A DNA stretch of 64,000 nt from Bacillus pumilus (GTDB lineage: Bacteria; Bacillota; Bacilli; Bacillales; Bacillaceae): assembly GCF_009937765.1 (NCBI RefSeq), contig NZ_CP047089.1, positions 186,001 to 250,000 of the forward strand, in the 5' to 3' direction. Shown here piece after piece: positions 44,347-53,245 of the stretch. The notes under the pieces are model-generated. The model saw nothing but the letters and a program-made list of their open reading frames with translations, was not told the DNA's origin and ran no database searches. The translations under genes and the position numbers were made by a program. How positions within the stretch are numbered: the first letter of the stretch is position 1; each line of letters begins with the position of its first letter.

Positions 44347-45774
44347 ATGAAACGAGCGATACCAGGTATTTTACTTATTTTATTCATAACCGTCATCAGC
44401 TTCGGCTGTCAAGCGATGACGGAGGAGGCTGGCGCTAAGCAAAGCACAGCCTATCACGTAGCGACAAACGGAAACGATAAAAACCCAGGAACGAAGCAAA
44501 AACCTTTTCGCACGCTGAAAAAAGCGGCAAGTATGGCGAAAGCTGGGACAACCATTTACGTGAGAGGCGGCACATATAAAGAGAAATTGATTGTCCGCCA
44601 TTCAGGTACAAAGAAAGCACCAGTTATCTTTCAAGCTTATGGAAAAGAAAAACCTGTTATTAGCGGGGCTTCACTTAAAGGAAATCAAGCAGATGGCGGT
44701 CTTGTCACGATCGATCAAAAAAGTTACATTACCCTCAAAGGTCTGACGGTGGGACATCTCAAGACGAATAAAGAAGACCTGACCCCAGTCGGTATTTTCA
44801 TCAAAGGAAGCGGGAAAGGCGTAAAACTTCTCAACAACCGAGTGTATGACATTCAGACGACACACAAAAATGGGAATGCGCACGGTATTGCGGTCTATGG
44901 AACAAAAGCTCCAGCGGCCATTGAAGATATTGAAATCAAAGGAAACACTGTTGAAAAATTAAAGCTTGGCTTCAGTGAAGCGTTTGTGCTCAATGGAAAC
45001 GTCACTAAGTTTCGTGTGACACATAACACGGTTCGCCACACGGATAATATAGGTATTGATTTAATTGGTTTTGAGAACGTAGCACCTTCTAAAAAGTACG
45101 ATCAAGTTAGAAATGGTGTTGTATCAAGAAACAAAGTGTACGAGATCACGAGTGTAGGGAATCCAGCCTATGGCAAAGACATCTCCGCTGGTGGCATTTA
45201 TGTGGATGGTGGGAAGGATATTGTGATTGATCATAACATTACACATCACAACGATCTTGGGATTGAAGTCACAAGTGAACATAAAGGAAAAATGGCAGAT
45301 CGTATTCGCATTGAACACAACCAAGTGTATTTGAACCGTTATACAGGCATTTCAATTGGCGGTTATGATAAAAAGCGAGGCGGAACAACAAATACGACGA
45401 TCTCACATAATATTTTATACAAAAATGACACAGCTGGCTTAGAAGGCGGCCAATTGTTGATGCAATATCAAGCCGTGAACAATCGAATCACGAGCAATAT
45501 CATGACAGCGAGTGCCTCGCATTACTTAGTCGTGAATCTTTATGGAGTGAATCAAAAGAATATCTTCCAAAAGAACGTATATGATGACCGCAAAGGTGCG
45601 AAGGCATCACAGTGGGTATGGCGCGGGAAATGGATGGAGGGCTACAAAACGTATCTCTCTAAAAGCGGACAAGATAAAGGATCAGCACACCTCAATCCAC
45701 AATTTGTGAATGAGAAAAAATATGATTTTCGCCTGAAGAAGTCATCACCTGCTAAGAAAATCATCGGAAATTAA
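44347..45774 (+). CDS. Right-handed beta-helix lipoprotein, pectate-lyase-like (PL9 type)
   Basis: A 475-residue exported lipoprotein: lipobox SFGC near residues 19-22, then YHVATNGNDKNPGT and KPFRTLKKAASMAKAG, the usual N-terminal cap of secreted parallel beta-helix proteins, and repeated turns (ITLKGLTVG, GVKLLNNRVYDI, FRVTHNTVRHTDNIGIDLIG, IVIDHNITHHNDLGIEV). The Gly-Ile-Asp-Leu region and coil layout resemble PL9 pectate/rhamnogalacturonan lyases. Substrate unproven. ATG at 44347 about 11 nt after AAAGGAG; a GTG at 44326 precedes that site. Another pectin enzyme is at 29765. Confidence 0.75.
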   Translation: MKRAIPGILLILFITVISFGCQAMTEEAGAKQSTAYHVATNGNDKNPGTKQKPFRTLKKAASMAKAGTTIYVRGGTYKEKLIVRHSGTKKAPVIFQAYGKEKPVISGASLKGNQADGGLVTIDQKSYITLKGLTVGHLKTNKEDLTPVGIFIKGSGKGVKLLNNRVYDIQTTHKNGNAHGIAVYGTKAPAAIEDIEIKGNTVEKLKLGFSEAFVLNGNVTKFRVTHNTVRHTDNIGIDLIGFENVAPSKKYDQVRNGVVSRNKVYEITSVGNPAYGKDISAGGIYVDGGKDIVIDHNITHHNDLGIEVTSEHKGKMADRIRIEHNQVYLNRYTGISIGGYDKKRGGTTNTTISHNILYKNDTAGLEGGQLLMQYQAVNNRITSNIMTASASHYLVVNLYGVNQKNIFQKNVYDDRKGAKASQWVWRGKWMEGYKTYLSKSGQDKGSAHLNPQFVNEKKYDFRLKKSSPAKKIIGN

Positions 45775-45820
45775 GCATGTGTGAACGCAAACGCATTGTT
45801 TTAAATTTTCAAAAAAATCA

Positions 45821-45849
45821 TTGACATTGATGTGACATCACATTAAAGT
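45821..45849 (+). promoter_or_regulatory. Promoter of the S-box operon with palindrome in its spacer
   Basis: TTGACA at 45821, 17-nt spacer, TAAAGT at 45844. The spacer contains a perfect palindrome TGATGTGACATCA (45828-45840), which may be an additional operator. Confidence 0.65.
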
Positions 45850-45889
45850 AAAGAAGACATTTCAACGAAAACAAAATTTCATAACGGAT

Positions 45890-45999
45890 CTCTTATCAAG
45901 AGAGGCAGAGGGACTGGCCCTATGACGCCCGGCAACCGTTTCTACTATAGAAATTGGTGCTAATTCCTGCAAAGCTGTGACAGCTTTGACAGATAAGAG
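45890..45999 (+). promoter_or_regulatory. SAM-I (S-box) riboswitch aptamer
   Basis: P1 is CTCTTATC (45890) with GATAAGAG (45992). Conserved core follows: AAGAGAGGCAGAGGGACTGG, CGCCCGGCAACC, and GGTGCTAATTCCTGC, then AAAGCTGTGACAGCTTT as P4. The 3' strand AAGAGAGG (45995-46002) can pair with CCTCTCTT of the terminator at 46042, giving the usual antiterminator switch. SAM binding would stop transcription. Confidence 0.95.
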
Positions 46000-46038
46000 A
46001 GGAAGAATTCCCGATACATGTTTCATGCAACGGTGATC

Positions 46039-46067
46039 AAGCCTCTCTTTCTAAGAGAGGCTTTTTG
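46039..46067 (+). terminator. Riboswitch-controlled terminator
   Basis: AAGCCTCTCT/AGAGAGGCTT hairpin with T5, downstream of the S-box. Confidence 0.92.
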
Positions 46068-46168
46068 TCGTCTCTTTTTCAAAAGGAAGAACAGTTTACT
46101 GGCGTTTCCCCACATTTTTACCTAGTTTTCCGATGTGAAAAATAAAAACAACTTGAGGAGGAACAGCA

Positions 46169-47287
46169 ATGAAGCGTAAGTATTTTACATCTAGTCTTAT
46201 ATTATTAACGGTATTGACTGTCCTATTAACAGGCTGCGGCACTGGATCGAGTGCGGGCTCAAAGGCAAATGCGAATGAAAAAGTCTCTTTTGACAATGTA
46301 CCGAAGCGATTCGCAAAGGGACAGGGAGCAAAAATTAAAGTCATCCGTAAAATCGGCGGAGATGATCATACAGCACAGTTTTTAGCTGGGACAAAGGCAG
46401 AAGGTGAAGCGCTTGGCTTTACGGTTGATGTCTACACCGCAAATGGAGATACAGCGAAGTTCCATGACGCCATCTCTCAGGCGCTGGAAGAAAATTATGA
46501 TGGCTTTATCATCTCTCATGGGGACGACGAGGCGACCGTCGCTGACGTGAAAAAGATTACGGCAAAGGGCATTCCGGTCGTAGCGTTCGATTCAAATCCT
46601 AAACTGAAAGGCATCAAAGGGGTTACAGTGACGTCTCAAGATGACGAACAATTAGCGAAAAAATCACTAGACGCACTCGTGTCTGATTTTAAAGGAAAAG
46701 CCAATATTGCGTACCTCTGGGTAGATGGATTCCCGCCAATGGTGAGACGGAACAAGGTTTATCAAGAAACGCTCAAACAACATTCCGGCATCAAGGAACT
46801 TGACCGCTTTGGTATTGCCTCCTCTGATACGTCTGTTCAAACACAAAATGCAGTGGCAGCGATGCTAAATAAATATCCAAAGGGTAAACTTGATGCTATT
46901 TTTGCCACGTGGGATGCCTTTGCCATTGGCGCAGCAAGAGCGCTAAAGGAAGCAGGAAGAACAGAAGTGAAGATTTATGGGATTGATGTGTCAAATGCTG
47001 ATCTTCAAGAAATGACAGCAAAAGACAGTCCGTGGAAGTACACAGCAGCAGTTGATCCGAAGCTCATTGGCGCAGTTGACGTGAGAATTCTTGCGAAGAA
47101 AATAGCGGGCGAGAAAACCCCGTCTTCCTATGACCTTGAGGCCTCTCTCATCTCACAAAAACAGCTTCAACAATCAGGAAAAGCCATCAATATGGTCAAT
47201 CTTGCAGACGAAGTGAAGGGATTCGGCTCATCAACTGCCTTTGAAGAAGATTGGATGAAGACCTTGAAGAAGCATTATACAAAATAA
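46169..47287 (+). CDS. Ribose-family ABC substrate-binding lipoprotein, S-box regulated
   Basis: A 372-residue lipoprotein; lipobox LLTGC about 19-23. The domain is the RbsB/periplasmic-binding type 1 fold: VIRKIGGDDHTAQFLAGTKA, DGFIISHGDDEATV, GIPVVAFDSNP, DAIFATWDAFAIGAARAL. With a SAM riboswitch upstream, the ligand is probably a methionine-salvage sugar such as methylthioribose rather than ribose; this is inference. ATG at 46169 after TTGAGGAGG. Confidence 0.87.
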   Translation: MKRKYFTSSLILLTVLTVLLTGCGTGSSAGSKANANEKVSFDNVPKRFAKGQGAKIKVIRKIGGDDHTAQFLAGTKAEGEALGFTVDVYTANGDTAKFHDAISQALEENYDGFIISHGDDEATVADVKKITAKGIPVVAFDSNPKLKGIKGVTVTSQDDEQLAKKSLDALVSDFKGKANIAYLWVDGFPPMVRRNKVYQETLKQHSGIKELDRFGIASSDTSVQTQNAVAAMLNKYPKGKLDAIFATWDAFAIGAARALKEAGRTEVKIYGIDVSNADLQEMTAKDSPWKYTAAVDPKLIGAVDVRILAKKIAGEKTPSSYDLEASLISQKQLQQSGKAINMVNLADEVKGFGSSTAFEEDWMKTLKKHYTK

Positions 47288-47294
47288 ACGTCGT

Positions 47295-47326
47295 GCACTC
47301 TCTTCTATAGAGGGTGTTTCGTTTTT
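47295..47326 (+). terminator. Attenuator-like hairpin between binding protein and ATPase genes
   Basis: CACTCTCT/AGAGGGTG hairpin followed by TTTCGTTTTT. Partial termination here would give more binding protein than membrane subunits. Confidence 0.65.
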
Positions 47327-47356
47327 CAGATGATGATCATGAGAAGGAGGACACCT

Positions 47357-48853
47357 ATGACAGCGCCGTTAGTTTGTATGAAGCATATTTCGATTGAATT
47401 CCCAGGAGTAAAAGCGTTAGATCAAGTGAATTTCACATTAGAAAAAGGGACAGTTCATGCACTGATTGGAGCGAATGGTGCTGGGAAGTCCACGTTAATG
47501 AAAGTTCTTTCTGGCGCTCATTCCCATTATGAAGGAAGCATCCAAATCAATGGTCAGGCGGCATCAATTCAAACCCCAAAGGATGCGGCCTCATATGGTG
47601 TGCAGACGGTTCATCAAGAAGTGGATACAGCTCTCGTTCCTTATTTAAGTGTTGGAGAGAATATGATGATGCATCAGCTTGAGAAAAAAACATTTGTCGG
47701 CTGGAAAGAGCTACACCGTAAGGCAGCTCACCGATTAAAAGAATTGGACATCGACATTTCCACAAAACGCCTTGTGAGTGATCTGTCCCTTGCGGAAAAA
47801 CAGATGGTGCTCATCGCCAAGGCTGTTTCAATCAAATGCAGCATTTTAATCTTAGATGAACCAACAGCCCCGCTTAGTCATGCAGAAACAAACAAGTTAT
47901 TTTCAATGATTGATCGGCTGAAACAGAATGGAACGGGTATTGTGTTTATCTCTCATCGCATGCCTGAAATTTTCACCATTTGTGATGAACTGACAGTGAT
48001 GCGAAATGGAACCGATGTCGCAGCTCATCTTGTTCAAAATACAAATCCCCAGCAGATCATTGAAGAAATGCTAGGAGCGCCATTAGAGGAGCAATTCCCG
48101 CTTCGTACACCTTTGAAAGACGCACCTATTGTCCTTGAAGTGAAGCAGCTAAACGACCAGCATAAATTACGCAACATTCATCTTCATGTGAAAAAGGGAG
48201 AAATTCTCGGAATTGCAGGCCTTGTCGGTGCAGGAAAAACGGAATTGTGTAAAGCGCTTTTCGGCGCCTCAGAAAAAACGACGGGGACTGTACAACTTCA
48301 TGGTCAAACCGTACGCTTCACATCGCCTCATCAAGCTGTGAGAGCTGGAATGGCCCTTGTGCCAGAAGAAAGGAGAAAGGAAGGGGTTCTGACAGAAGAG
48401 AGTGTGGGGTGGAACTTAACAGCAGCAAATCTTCGTTCATTCTCACGTGTGTTCAGCTTCTTACATCGTTCAAAGGAAAAGCGGAAAGCAGACGAAATCG
48501 TCAAGCGACTTGGTGTGAAAACCCCATCTCTTGAAGCAAAGGTGAAGCATCTATCCGGTGGAAATCAACAGAAGATTGCCATTGGAAAATGGCTGCTGGC
48601 TGAGGCGGATGTCTATCTCTTTGATGAACCAACTAAAGGTGTTGACATTGGAGCGAAAAAAGATATTTTCACACTGATTGCAGAGCTTGCCGCCCGCGGG
48701 AAATCTGTGATTTATGCGTCAAGTGAGCTGTCGGAGATTGCAGGGATCGCAGACCGCGTCTATGTGCTGTATGATGGCAGCATTGCCCGGGAAATGACGG
48801 CCCCAACGACTGAGGAAGAGCTTTTATATCATTCAACAGGAGGACAATCATGA
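47357..48853 (+). CDS. Sugar-type ABC transporter ATPase, two tandem cassettes (RbsA-like)
   Basis: A 498-residue protein with two ABC domains: first with Walker A IGANGAGKST (about 35-44) and Walker B ILILDEPTAPLS; second with GLVGAGKTELCKA (about 288) and LSGGNQQKIAIGKWL, VYLFDEPTKGVD. The degenerate second P-loop is usual in RbsA. ATG at 47357 follows AAGGAGG; earlier in-frame ATGs at 47330 lie before the ribosome site. It overlaps the permease by 4 bp. Confidence 0.92.
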   Translation: MTAPLVCMKHISIEFPGVKALDQVNFTLEKGTVHALIGANGAGKSTLMKVLSGAHSHYEGSIQINGQAASIQTPKDAASYGVQTVHQEVDTALVPYLSVGENMMMHQLEKKTFVGWKELHRKAAHRLKELDIDISTKRLVSDLSLAEKQMVLIAKAVSIKCSILILDEPTAPLSHAETNKLFSMIDRLKQNGTGIVFISHRMPEIFTICDELTVMRNGTDVAAHLVQNTNPQQIIEEMLGAPLEEQFPLRTPLKDAPIVLEVKQLNDQHKLRNIHLHVKKGEILGIAGLVGAGKTELCKALFGASEKTTGTVQLHGQTVRFTSPHQAVRAGMALVPEERRKEGVLTEESVGWNLTAANLRSFSRVFSFLHRSKEKRKADEIVKRLGVKTPSLEAKVKHLSGGNQQKIAIGKWLLAEADVYLFDEPTKGVDIGAKKDIFTLIAELAARGKSVIYASSELSEIAGIADRVYVLYDGSIAREMTAPTTEEELLYHSTGGQS

Positions 48854-49863
48854 CTGAACGACAAATTCTAGCCCCTGTGCAGCAAACGAAAAAACAGCGG
48901 CCATCCTTTCATCTATTTGATTTCTTTTATCGATATGGCACGATCTTAACCATTGTTGTATTGATTGTGGTATTTGCGGCAGCGAATCCAGCGTTTTTAC
49001 AAACAGGGAATATCATCAATATCTTACGGTCTATCTCGATTGTGACCATTATTGCGGTGGGGCTTACCATCTCATTGGCAGTCAACGGCTTTGATCTATC
49101 AGTCGGATCAGTCGCAACGTTATCAAATGCAATCGTGATTTCTATGTTTGTGTGGTTTTCGCAAAACCCGCTGATTGCGATCCTTTCTGCGCTAGCGGCT
49201 GCCCTTATTGTTGGTTTACTCAATGCCTTGATGATTGTCAAAATGAAAATTCCAGATATGCTCATGACATTAGCCATGATGTTTATCATTCAAGGATTGG
49301 CTCAGACGTATACGAAAGGGGCGACCATTTCTGAAAACATGGTGCTGCCTGACGGTACATTCTCAACGGGTACAATTCCCGCCTTTTTTAGCAAAATCGG
49401 ACAGGTGCCATATATTATTCTCTTAATGGCAGTGATTGTGCTATTTGCACATATTTTCATGACCTACACAAAGCACGGACGATTTATGTACATCATTGGT
49501 GGGAATAAGGAAGCGGCTCGATTGTCCGGGATACATGTAAATAAATATAAAATCGCGGCATATCTGCTCTCGGCTTTATTTGCAGCAATCGGTGGTATTG
49601 TGCTGGCATCAAGGGTGATGACAGCGGAAATAAATGCAGGCACACCTTATTTAATGGATGGCGTAGCGGCAGCTTTTATCGGTTTTTCCGTCATGGGAGC
49701 AGGAAAACCAAATGCATTTGGTACTTTTATTGGGGCTGTGCTCATCGGAATTTTGCAAAATGGGCTTGTGATGATGTCTGTCCCTTATTACGCGATGGAT
49801 ATTGTGAAAGGCTCTGTACTCGCGCTTGCGCTAGCGTTGACGTATTACAAACAGCGAGGCTGA
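48850..49863 (+). CDS. Sugar-type ABC transporter permease (RbsC-like)
   Basis: A 337-residue polytopic permease with about eight to ten helices. RbsC motifs: NGFDLSVGSVATLSNAI, IPDMLMTLAMMFIIQGLAQ, GGNKEAARLSGI. Starts by ATGA overlap with the ATPase. No salvage enzyme follows; the SasA gene downstream has its own promoter. Confidence 0.9.
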   Translation: MTERQILAPVQQTKKQRPSFHLFDFFYRYGTILTIVVLIVVFAAANPAFLQTGNIINILRSISIVTIIAVGLTISLAVNGFDLSVGSVATLSNAIVISMFVWFSQNPLIAILSALAAALIVGLLNALMIVKMKIPDMLMTLAMMFIIQGLAQTYTKGATISENMVLPDGTFSTGTIPAFFSKIGQVPYIILLMAVIVLFAHIFMTYTKHGRFMYIIGGNKEAARLSGIHVNKYKIAAYLLSALFAAIGGIVLASRVMTAEINAGTPYLMDGVAAAFIGFSVMGAGKPNAFGTFIGAVLIGILQNGLVMMSVPYYAMDIVKGSVLALALALTYYKQRG

Positions 49864-49875
49864 CGATGTATTTTT

Positions 49876-49902
49876 TAAAACCTTTCGAGTCTCGTCTCCG
49901 TC
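49876..49902 (+). promoter_or_regulatory. ECF-type promoter (SigM/SigW-like) of sasA
   Basis: TAAAAC, 17 nt, CGTC, close to the TGAAAC-N16/17-CGTC consensus of Bacillus envelope-stress sigma factors; the B. subtilis sasA/ywaC gene is known to be induced by them. Confidence 0.6.
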
Positions 49903-49957
49903 TAGTAAACGGAAAGCGGTGCAGCCGCCGTTTCCCAAAAGGAGATGACAAAAAGAA

Positions 49958-50590
49958 ATGAATATGTCAGCAACTCATGTAGAAGATTTGAAAAACGTCA
50001 TGGAAGACTGGAAAAATGAATTATTAGTATATAAATTTGCATTAGATGAAATGGATACGAAGTTTTCAATCATTAGCCAAGAATATAATTTAATCCATGG
50101 CCACAATCCAATAGAGCATACAAAATCACGGATCAAATCCTTTGAAAGCATTGTAAATAAATTAGCAAGAAAAGGATGCGACATCACAACACAATGTGCC
50201 AAGGAGTATATTCATGATATCGCAGGTGTCCGCATCATCTGCTCCTTTATTCAAGATATCTATAATATTATCGATGTATTGAGGCAAAGAGAGGATCTAA
50301 CAATCCTTGAAGTGAAAGATTACATTCAACATCCAAAACCAAATGGCTACAGAAGTCTTCATTTAATTGTGGAGATTCCTGTCTACTTAACGAATCGTGT
50401 GGAGCATGTGAAGGTTGAGATTCAGGTGCGGACCATAGCGATGGATTTTTGGGCGAGTCTTGAACATAAAATCTATTATAAATTGCAAAACGATGTTCCT
50501 CATCAGCTAACCGATGAACTGAAGGAAGCGGCTGATATAGCCCATTACTTAGATGAAAAAATGCAAAATATTAAACGAGAAATTGATTAG
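49958..50590 (+). CDS. sasA: Small alarmone synthetase SasA/RelP (YwaC)
   Basis: A 210-residue single-domain RelA/SpoT synthetase. Motifs: HTKSRIKSFESIVNKL, HDIAGVRIICSF, PKPNGYRSLHLIVE with the ATP/GTP-binding tyrosine, EIQVRTIAMDFWASLEHKIYY. It makes ppGpp or pppGpp-like alarmones and has no hydrolase domain. Closely like B. subtilis YwaC. ATG at 49958 about 13 nt after AAAGGAG. The 5' leader has an AAACGG/CCGTTT hairpin. Confidence 0.93.
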   Translation: MNMSATHVEDLKNVMEDWKNELLVYKFALDEMDTKFSIISQEYNLIHGHNPIEHTKSRIKSFESIVNKLARKGCDITTQCAKEYIHDIAGVRIICSFIQDIYNIIDVLRQREDLTILEVKDYIQHPKPNGYRSLHLIVEIPVYLTNRVEHVKVEIQVRTIAMDFWASLEHKIYYKLQNDVPHQLTDELKEAADIAHYLDEKMQNIKREID

Positions 50591-50595
50591 TGCAT

Positions 50596-50634
50596 AAAAA
50601 AGAGCAGCTGCGATATTCACAGCTGCTCTTTAAC
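50596..50634. terminator. Bidirectional terminator between sasA and phr
   Basis: AAGAGCAGCTG/CAGCTGCTCTT stem, T-rich on the minus-strand side (AAAAAA on plus) and TTT on the plus side. Confidence 0.9.
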
Positions 50635-50638
50635 ATGT

Positions 50639-50782
50639 TTAAGGATTGGTACCGCGGTCTCTCTTTTGAATCATATCTTGAGATTGTGCAGATTGGCTAT
50701 CTTTTTGGATAGAAGCGCCAATGGAAGCACCAGTTATCAAGAGTGTCAAAACCGCAGTTGTGATAAGCCATTTTTTCATCAT
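50639..50782 (-). CDS. Phr-type signalling peptide precursor
   Basis: A 47-residue pre-peptide too short for usual ORF calls: MMKKWLITTAVLTLLITGAS forms a secretion signal, followed by a polar tail ending IQKRDRGTNP. Located 16 bp after the rap gene, in the same direction, with ATGGAG upstream of a double ATG (50782/50779). Known Phr pentapeptides often have acidic-Arg-Gly/Asn starts (ERGMT, DRNTT), so DRGTN is the best candidate for the mature signal; the extra C-terminal Pro is odd. It should be exported, trimmed, re-imported by Opp and inhibit the Rap. Confidence 0.75.
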   Translation of the reverse strand: MMKKWLITTAVLTLLITGASIGASIQKDSQSAQSQDMIQKRDRGTNP

Positions 50783-50798
50783 ATATCACTCCATATTC

Positions 50799-51884
50799 TT
50801 AACAAGTTTTTAAGGATAACGCCTTGTTCCAGAAATAAGTAGATTCTTCATGAAGTCCAAGATCTGTTAAGTAAGCAGCTGCATCCTGACAGATGGCTTC
50901 AAGATCGACAAGAAAATTCATAGATTCTAATTGATCACAATAAGACTTGATTTGCTCTATCATGTTGTCTTGCTGAAGCATAAGTGTTTCTAAAATAGAT
51001 AATTTAAGTGAAATGTTTCGTTGTTTTAAATTTTCTGCTTTTTGAAGTGAAAGCTGTACATAGTAGTGGAACAAACCAGGTTTTTTCAGCTTGAATAGTG
51101 CTTTTGTGTAGGCATACATGGCAAGTAAGTAGCCGCCTGGAGAAGACGTTTCAAATGTCTCGATCAATAAAGCCTTTTCTAGGAGCGGCACAGCTTCACT
51201 GTATTCATTTCTAAGACTTTTAATAAAAGCAGCATTGCAATACGCATGACCAAGTAAATCTGGGTCTTCCATTTGTTCTAGTGAATGAATTACTTCTTCA
51301 AATAATGATTCTGCCTCATCATATTTTGATTGATCAGCATAATTCAAAGCGAGCATCATTTGACAGCTGATTGACTTTTTTACATAACATGGATCTGCGT
51401 CATAAATAGATGAAGCCATTTTCAAGTGGTGTATGGAGAGGAGCGTGGATCTTATATTATAGTAAAGACAGCCTGTTTTATAATGAAATTCTGCTTTTTC
51501 AATGTCATCGTGGACGAGATCTAATTTATCCTCTGCCAATTTTAAAAGGTGAAATGCCGTATCCTGATTGCCTCTGCGCATTTCATACATCCCTTTAAAG
51601 AAATAGAAATAATAGCTGAGCATGTCATCTGTACGGATTGCATTTTCATCAACAAAAAGACTATGATCCAACGAAGCTGTATCTTCGATGAGATCTTTAA
51701 AACGGTACTCTAGCAATTGATAGTAAAGTAAGACGTCTTGATTCTCTTCCATGTGATCAAACGCTTGAAGAATCTCTTCCTTTAGCTGGATCGCACCTTG
51801 TATTTCTCTTTTTTTCATCATGACATACCAGTCATTTAACATATTCGCTACATCAACGGACGACAAAACACCTGTTTCTGACAA
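50799..51884 (-). CDS. Rap-type response-regulator aspartate phosphatase / regulator
   Basis: A 361-residue all-helical protein: N-terminal three-helix bundle (about 1-75) and TPR repeats (about 95-350: ADQSKYDEAESLFEEVI, NEYSEAVPLLEKALLIE). Such Rap proteins dephosphorylate Spo0F or block ComA/DegU DNA binding, and are inhibited by the Phr peptide encoded next. TTG at 51884 is 7 nt after AAAGGAGG; an upstream in-frame ATG at 51905 lacks a ribosome site. The specific Rap subtype and target are not determined. Confidence 0.88.
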   Translation of the reverse strand: MSETGVLSSVDVANMLNDWYVMMKKREIQGAIQLKEEILQAFDHMEENQDVLLYYQLLEYRFKDLIEDTASLDHSLFVDENAIRTDDMLSYYFYFFKGMYEMRRGNQDTAFHLLKLAEDKLDLVHDDIEKAEFHYKTGCLYYNIRSTLLSIHHLKMASSIYDADPCYVKKSISCQMMLALNYADQSKYDEAESLFEEVIHSLEQMEDPDLLGHAYCNAAFIKSLRNEYSEAVPLLEKALLIETFETSSPGGYLLAMYAYTKALFKLKKPGLFHYYVQLSLQKAENLKQRNISLKLSILETLMLQQDNMIEQIKSYCDQLESMNFLVDLEAICQDAAAYLTDLGLHEESTYFWNKALSLKTC

Positions 51885-52411
51885 TTTATATCCTCCTTTC
51901 TTCATCTATCACTCTAGTTCGATTTCCGTTCATCTGAATTCACTTTCCATATTCAGTATCTTCTTATATTTTAAGCGCTCTCTCGCAATTTGTAAAACAT
52001 GTTTTTTGATGTAAATTCAACCAGTTGTGAAATAAATAGGGATTAGGCGTCTTTTTGTATACGTTTACATATTTTTAGGTAAAAAGAGGATATTATAAAA
52101 AATATATTGCAATATCAATAGAGAGAAGAAAGTCATTCAAACGTCTATCTTCGCATGTTAGAAAAAACGGCGGTTTTCAAGGTGATATCTCGTTTTTTGT
52201 GAGATTATCTCACATCATGATTGTGAATTGCTTTTCTTTTAGAATAAAATGAGTTATTCGCAAAAAAGTAAAATTTAAAGAGACTATTGATCTAGGATTG
52301 TATGGATCTTTGGTATTGATAAAAAATATCACACACTATAGATTTAGCGTGGTATATTATTAATGGTATTGCGAATATTTAGACAAAACTGACAATAGGG
52401 GGTCGTGTTTT
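51885..52411. other. Divergent AT-rich region between rap and the amino-acid ABC operon
   Basis: About 525 bp without genes. It holds the TnrA/GlnR-type box at 52198-52214 and promoter-like elements TTGTGA...ATAAAA (about 52225-52253) and TTGATA-N17-TAGATT (about 52316-52344). Confidence 0.55.
52198..52214 (+). promoter_or_regulatory. TnrA/GlnR-type nitrogen control box
   Basis: TGTGAGATTATCTCACA is a perfect 17-bp palindrome and an exact match to TGTNA-N7-TNACA. It lies about 200 bp upstream of the amino-acid transporter and just upstream of a possible promoter, the place for TnrA activation. Confidence 0.8.
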
Positions 52412-53176
52412 ATGAAAAAATCGATGTTACTGATCATGGGACTCATAGTTGTGCTCGTCATGGCAGCCTGTGGATCAAAATCGGACAGCGGTTCGGGAGA
52501 AGGCAAAGACACATATAAAATAGGGATAGATGTAACATATCCGCCGTTTGAATTTGAAAAGGGCGGTAAAACTGAAGGGATAGACGTAGATCTAATTAAC
52601 GCCATCGCGAAAGACCAAGACTTCAAAGTGAAGCTGGAAGCTATGGATTTCTCAGGCATTATCCCAGCAATGCAGGCAGGCCAGCTTGATGTAGGGATGG
52701 GCGGAATGAGTATTACAGATGAGCGTAAGAAGAAGGTAGATTTCTCAGACCCATACTTCGACGCTGGACTGACAGTTGTTGTGAAAAAAGACAGCAGCAT
52801 TAAATCAATTGATGATTTAAAGGGGAAAAAGCTAGCTGTTAAAAATGGGACGACGGGTGCAAAATTTGCATCGGATAACGCAGATAAATATGGGTATGAA
52901 GTGGTTCAATTTAACGACAGCCCATCGATGTTCCAAGAAGTTTCAAACGGAAATGCAGATGCTTTAATTGAGGATTATCCTGTCATTACGTATGCAATCG
53001 CACAACAAGATTTAAAATTGAAAACAGTTGGAGACCGATTGAATGGCGACCAGTATGGTATCTCTGTCATGAAGGGGAAAAACCAAGATCTATTGAAAAA
53101 GATCAATAAAGGTCTAGAGAACCTAAAGAAAAACGGTGAATATGACAAGATTATTGATAAATATTTGAAGTCATAA
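52412..53176 (+). CDS. Glutamine/polar amino acid ABC substrate-binding lipoprotein
   Basis: A 254-residue lipoprotein: lipobox MAAC about 17-20, then a family 3 binding domain (YKIGIDVTYPPFEFEKGGK, GMSITDERKKKVDFSDPYFD, KLAVKNGTTGAKFA, SPSMFQEVSNGNADALIEDY). It is GlnH-like; with a TnrA box upstream, glutamine is the likely ligand. ATG follows AGGGGG. A hairpin follows the gene. Confidence 0.86.
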   Translation: MKKSMLLIMGLIVVLVMAACGSKSDSGSGEGKDTYKIGIDVTYPPFEFEKGGKTEGIDVDLINAIAKDQDFKVKLEAMDFSGIIPAMQAGQLDVGMGGMSITDERKKKVDFSDPYFDAGLTVVVKKDSSIKSIDDLKGKKLAVKNGTTGAKFASDNADKYGYEVVQFNDSPSMFQEVSNGNADALIEDYPVITYAIAQQDLKLKTVGDRLNGDQYGISVMKGKNQDLLKKINKGLENLKKNGEYDKIIDKYLKS

Positions 53177-53185
53177 CACTAGCGA

Positions 53186-53210
53186 GGCGCGCTCCGAGCG
53201 CGCTTTCTTT
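53186..53210 (+). terminator. Attenuator hairpin after the binding-protein gene
   Basis: GCGCGCTC/GAGCGCGC GC-rich stem followed by TTTCTTT. Partial termination would favour the binding protein. Confidence 0.75.
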
Positions 53211-53245
53211 ATGATACGCCGTATGTGAATTAGGGAGGGAGAAAC

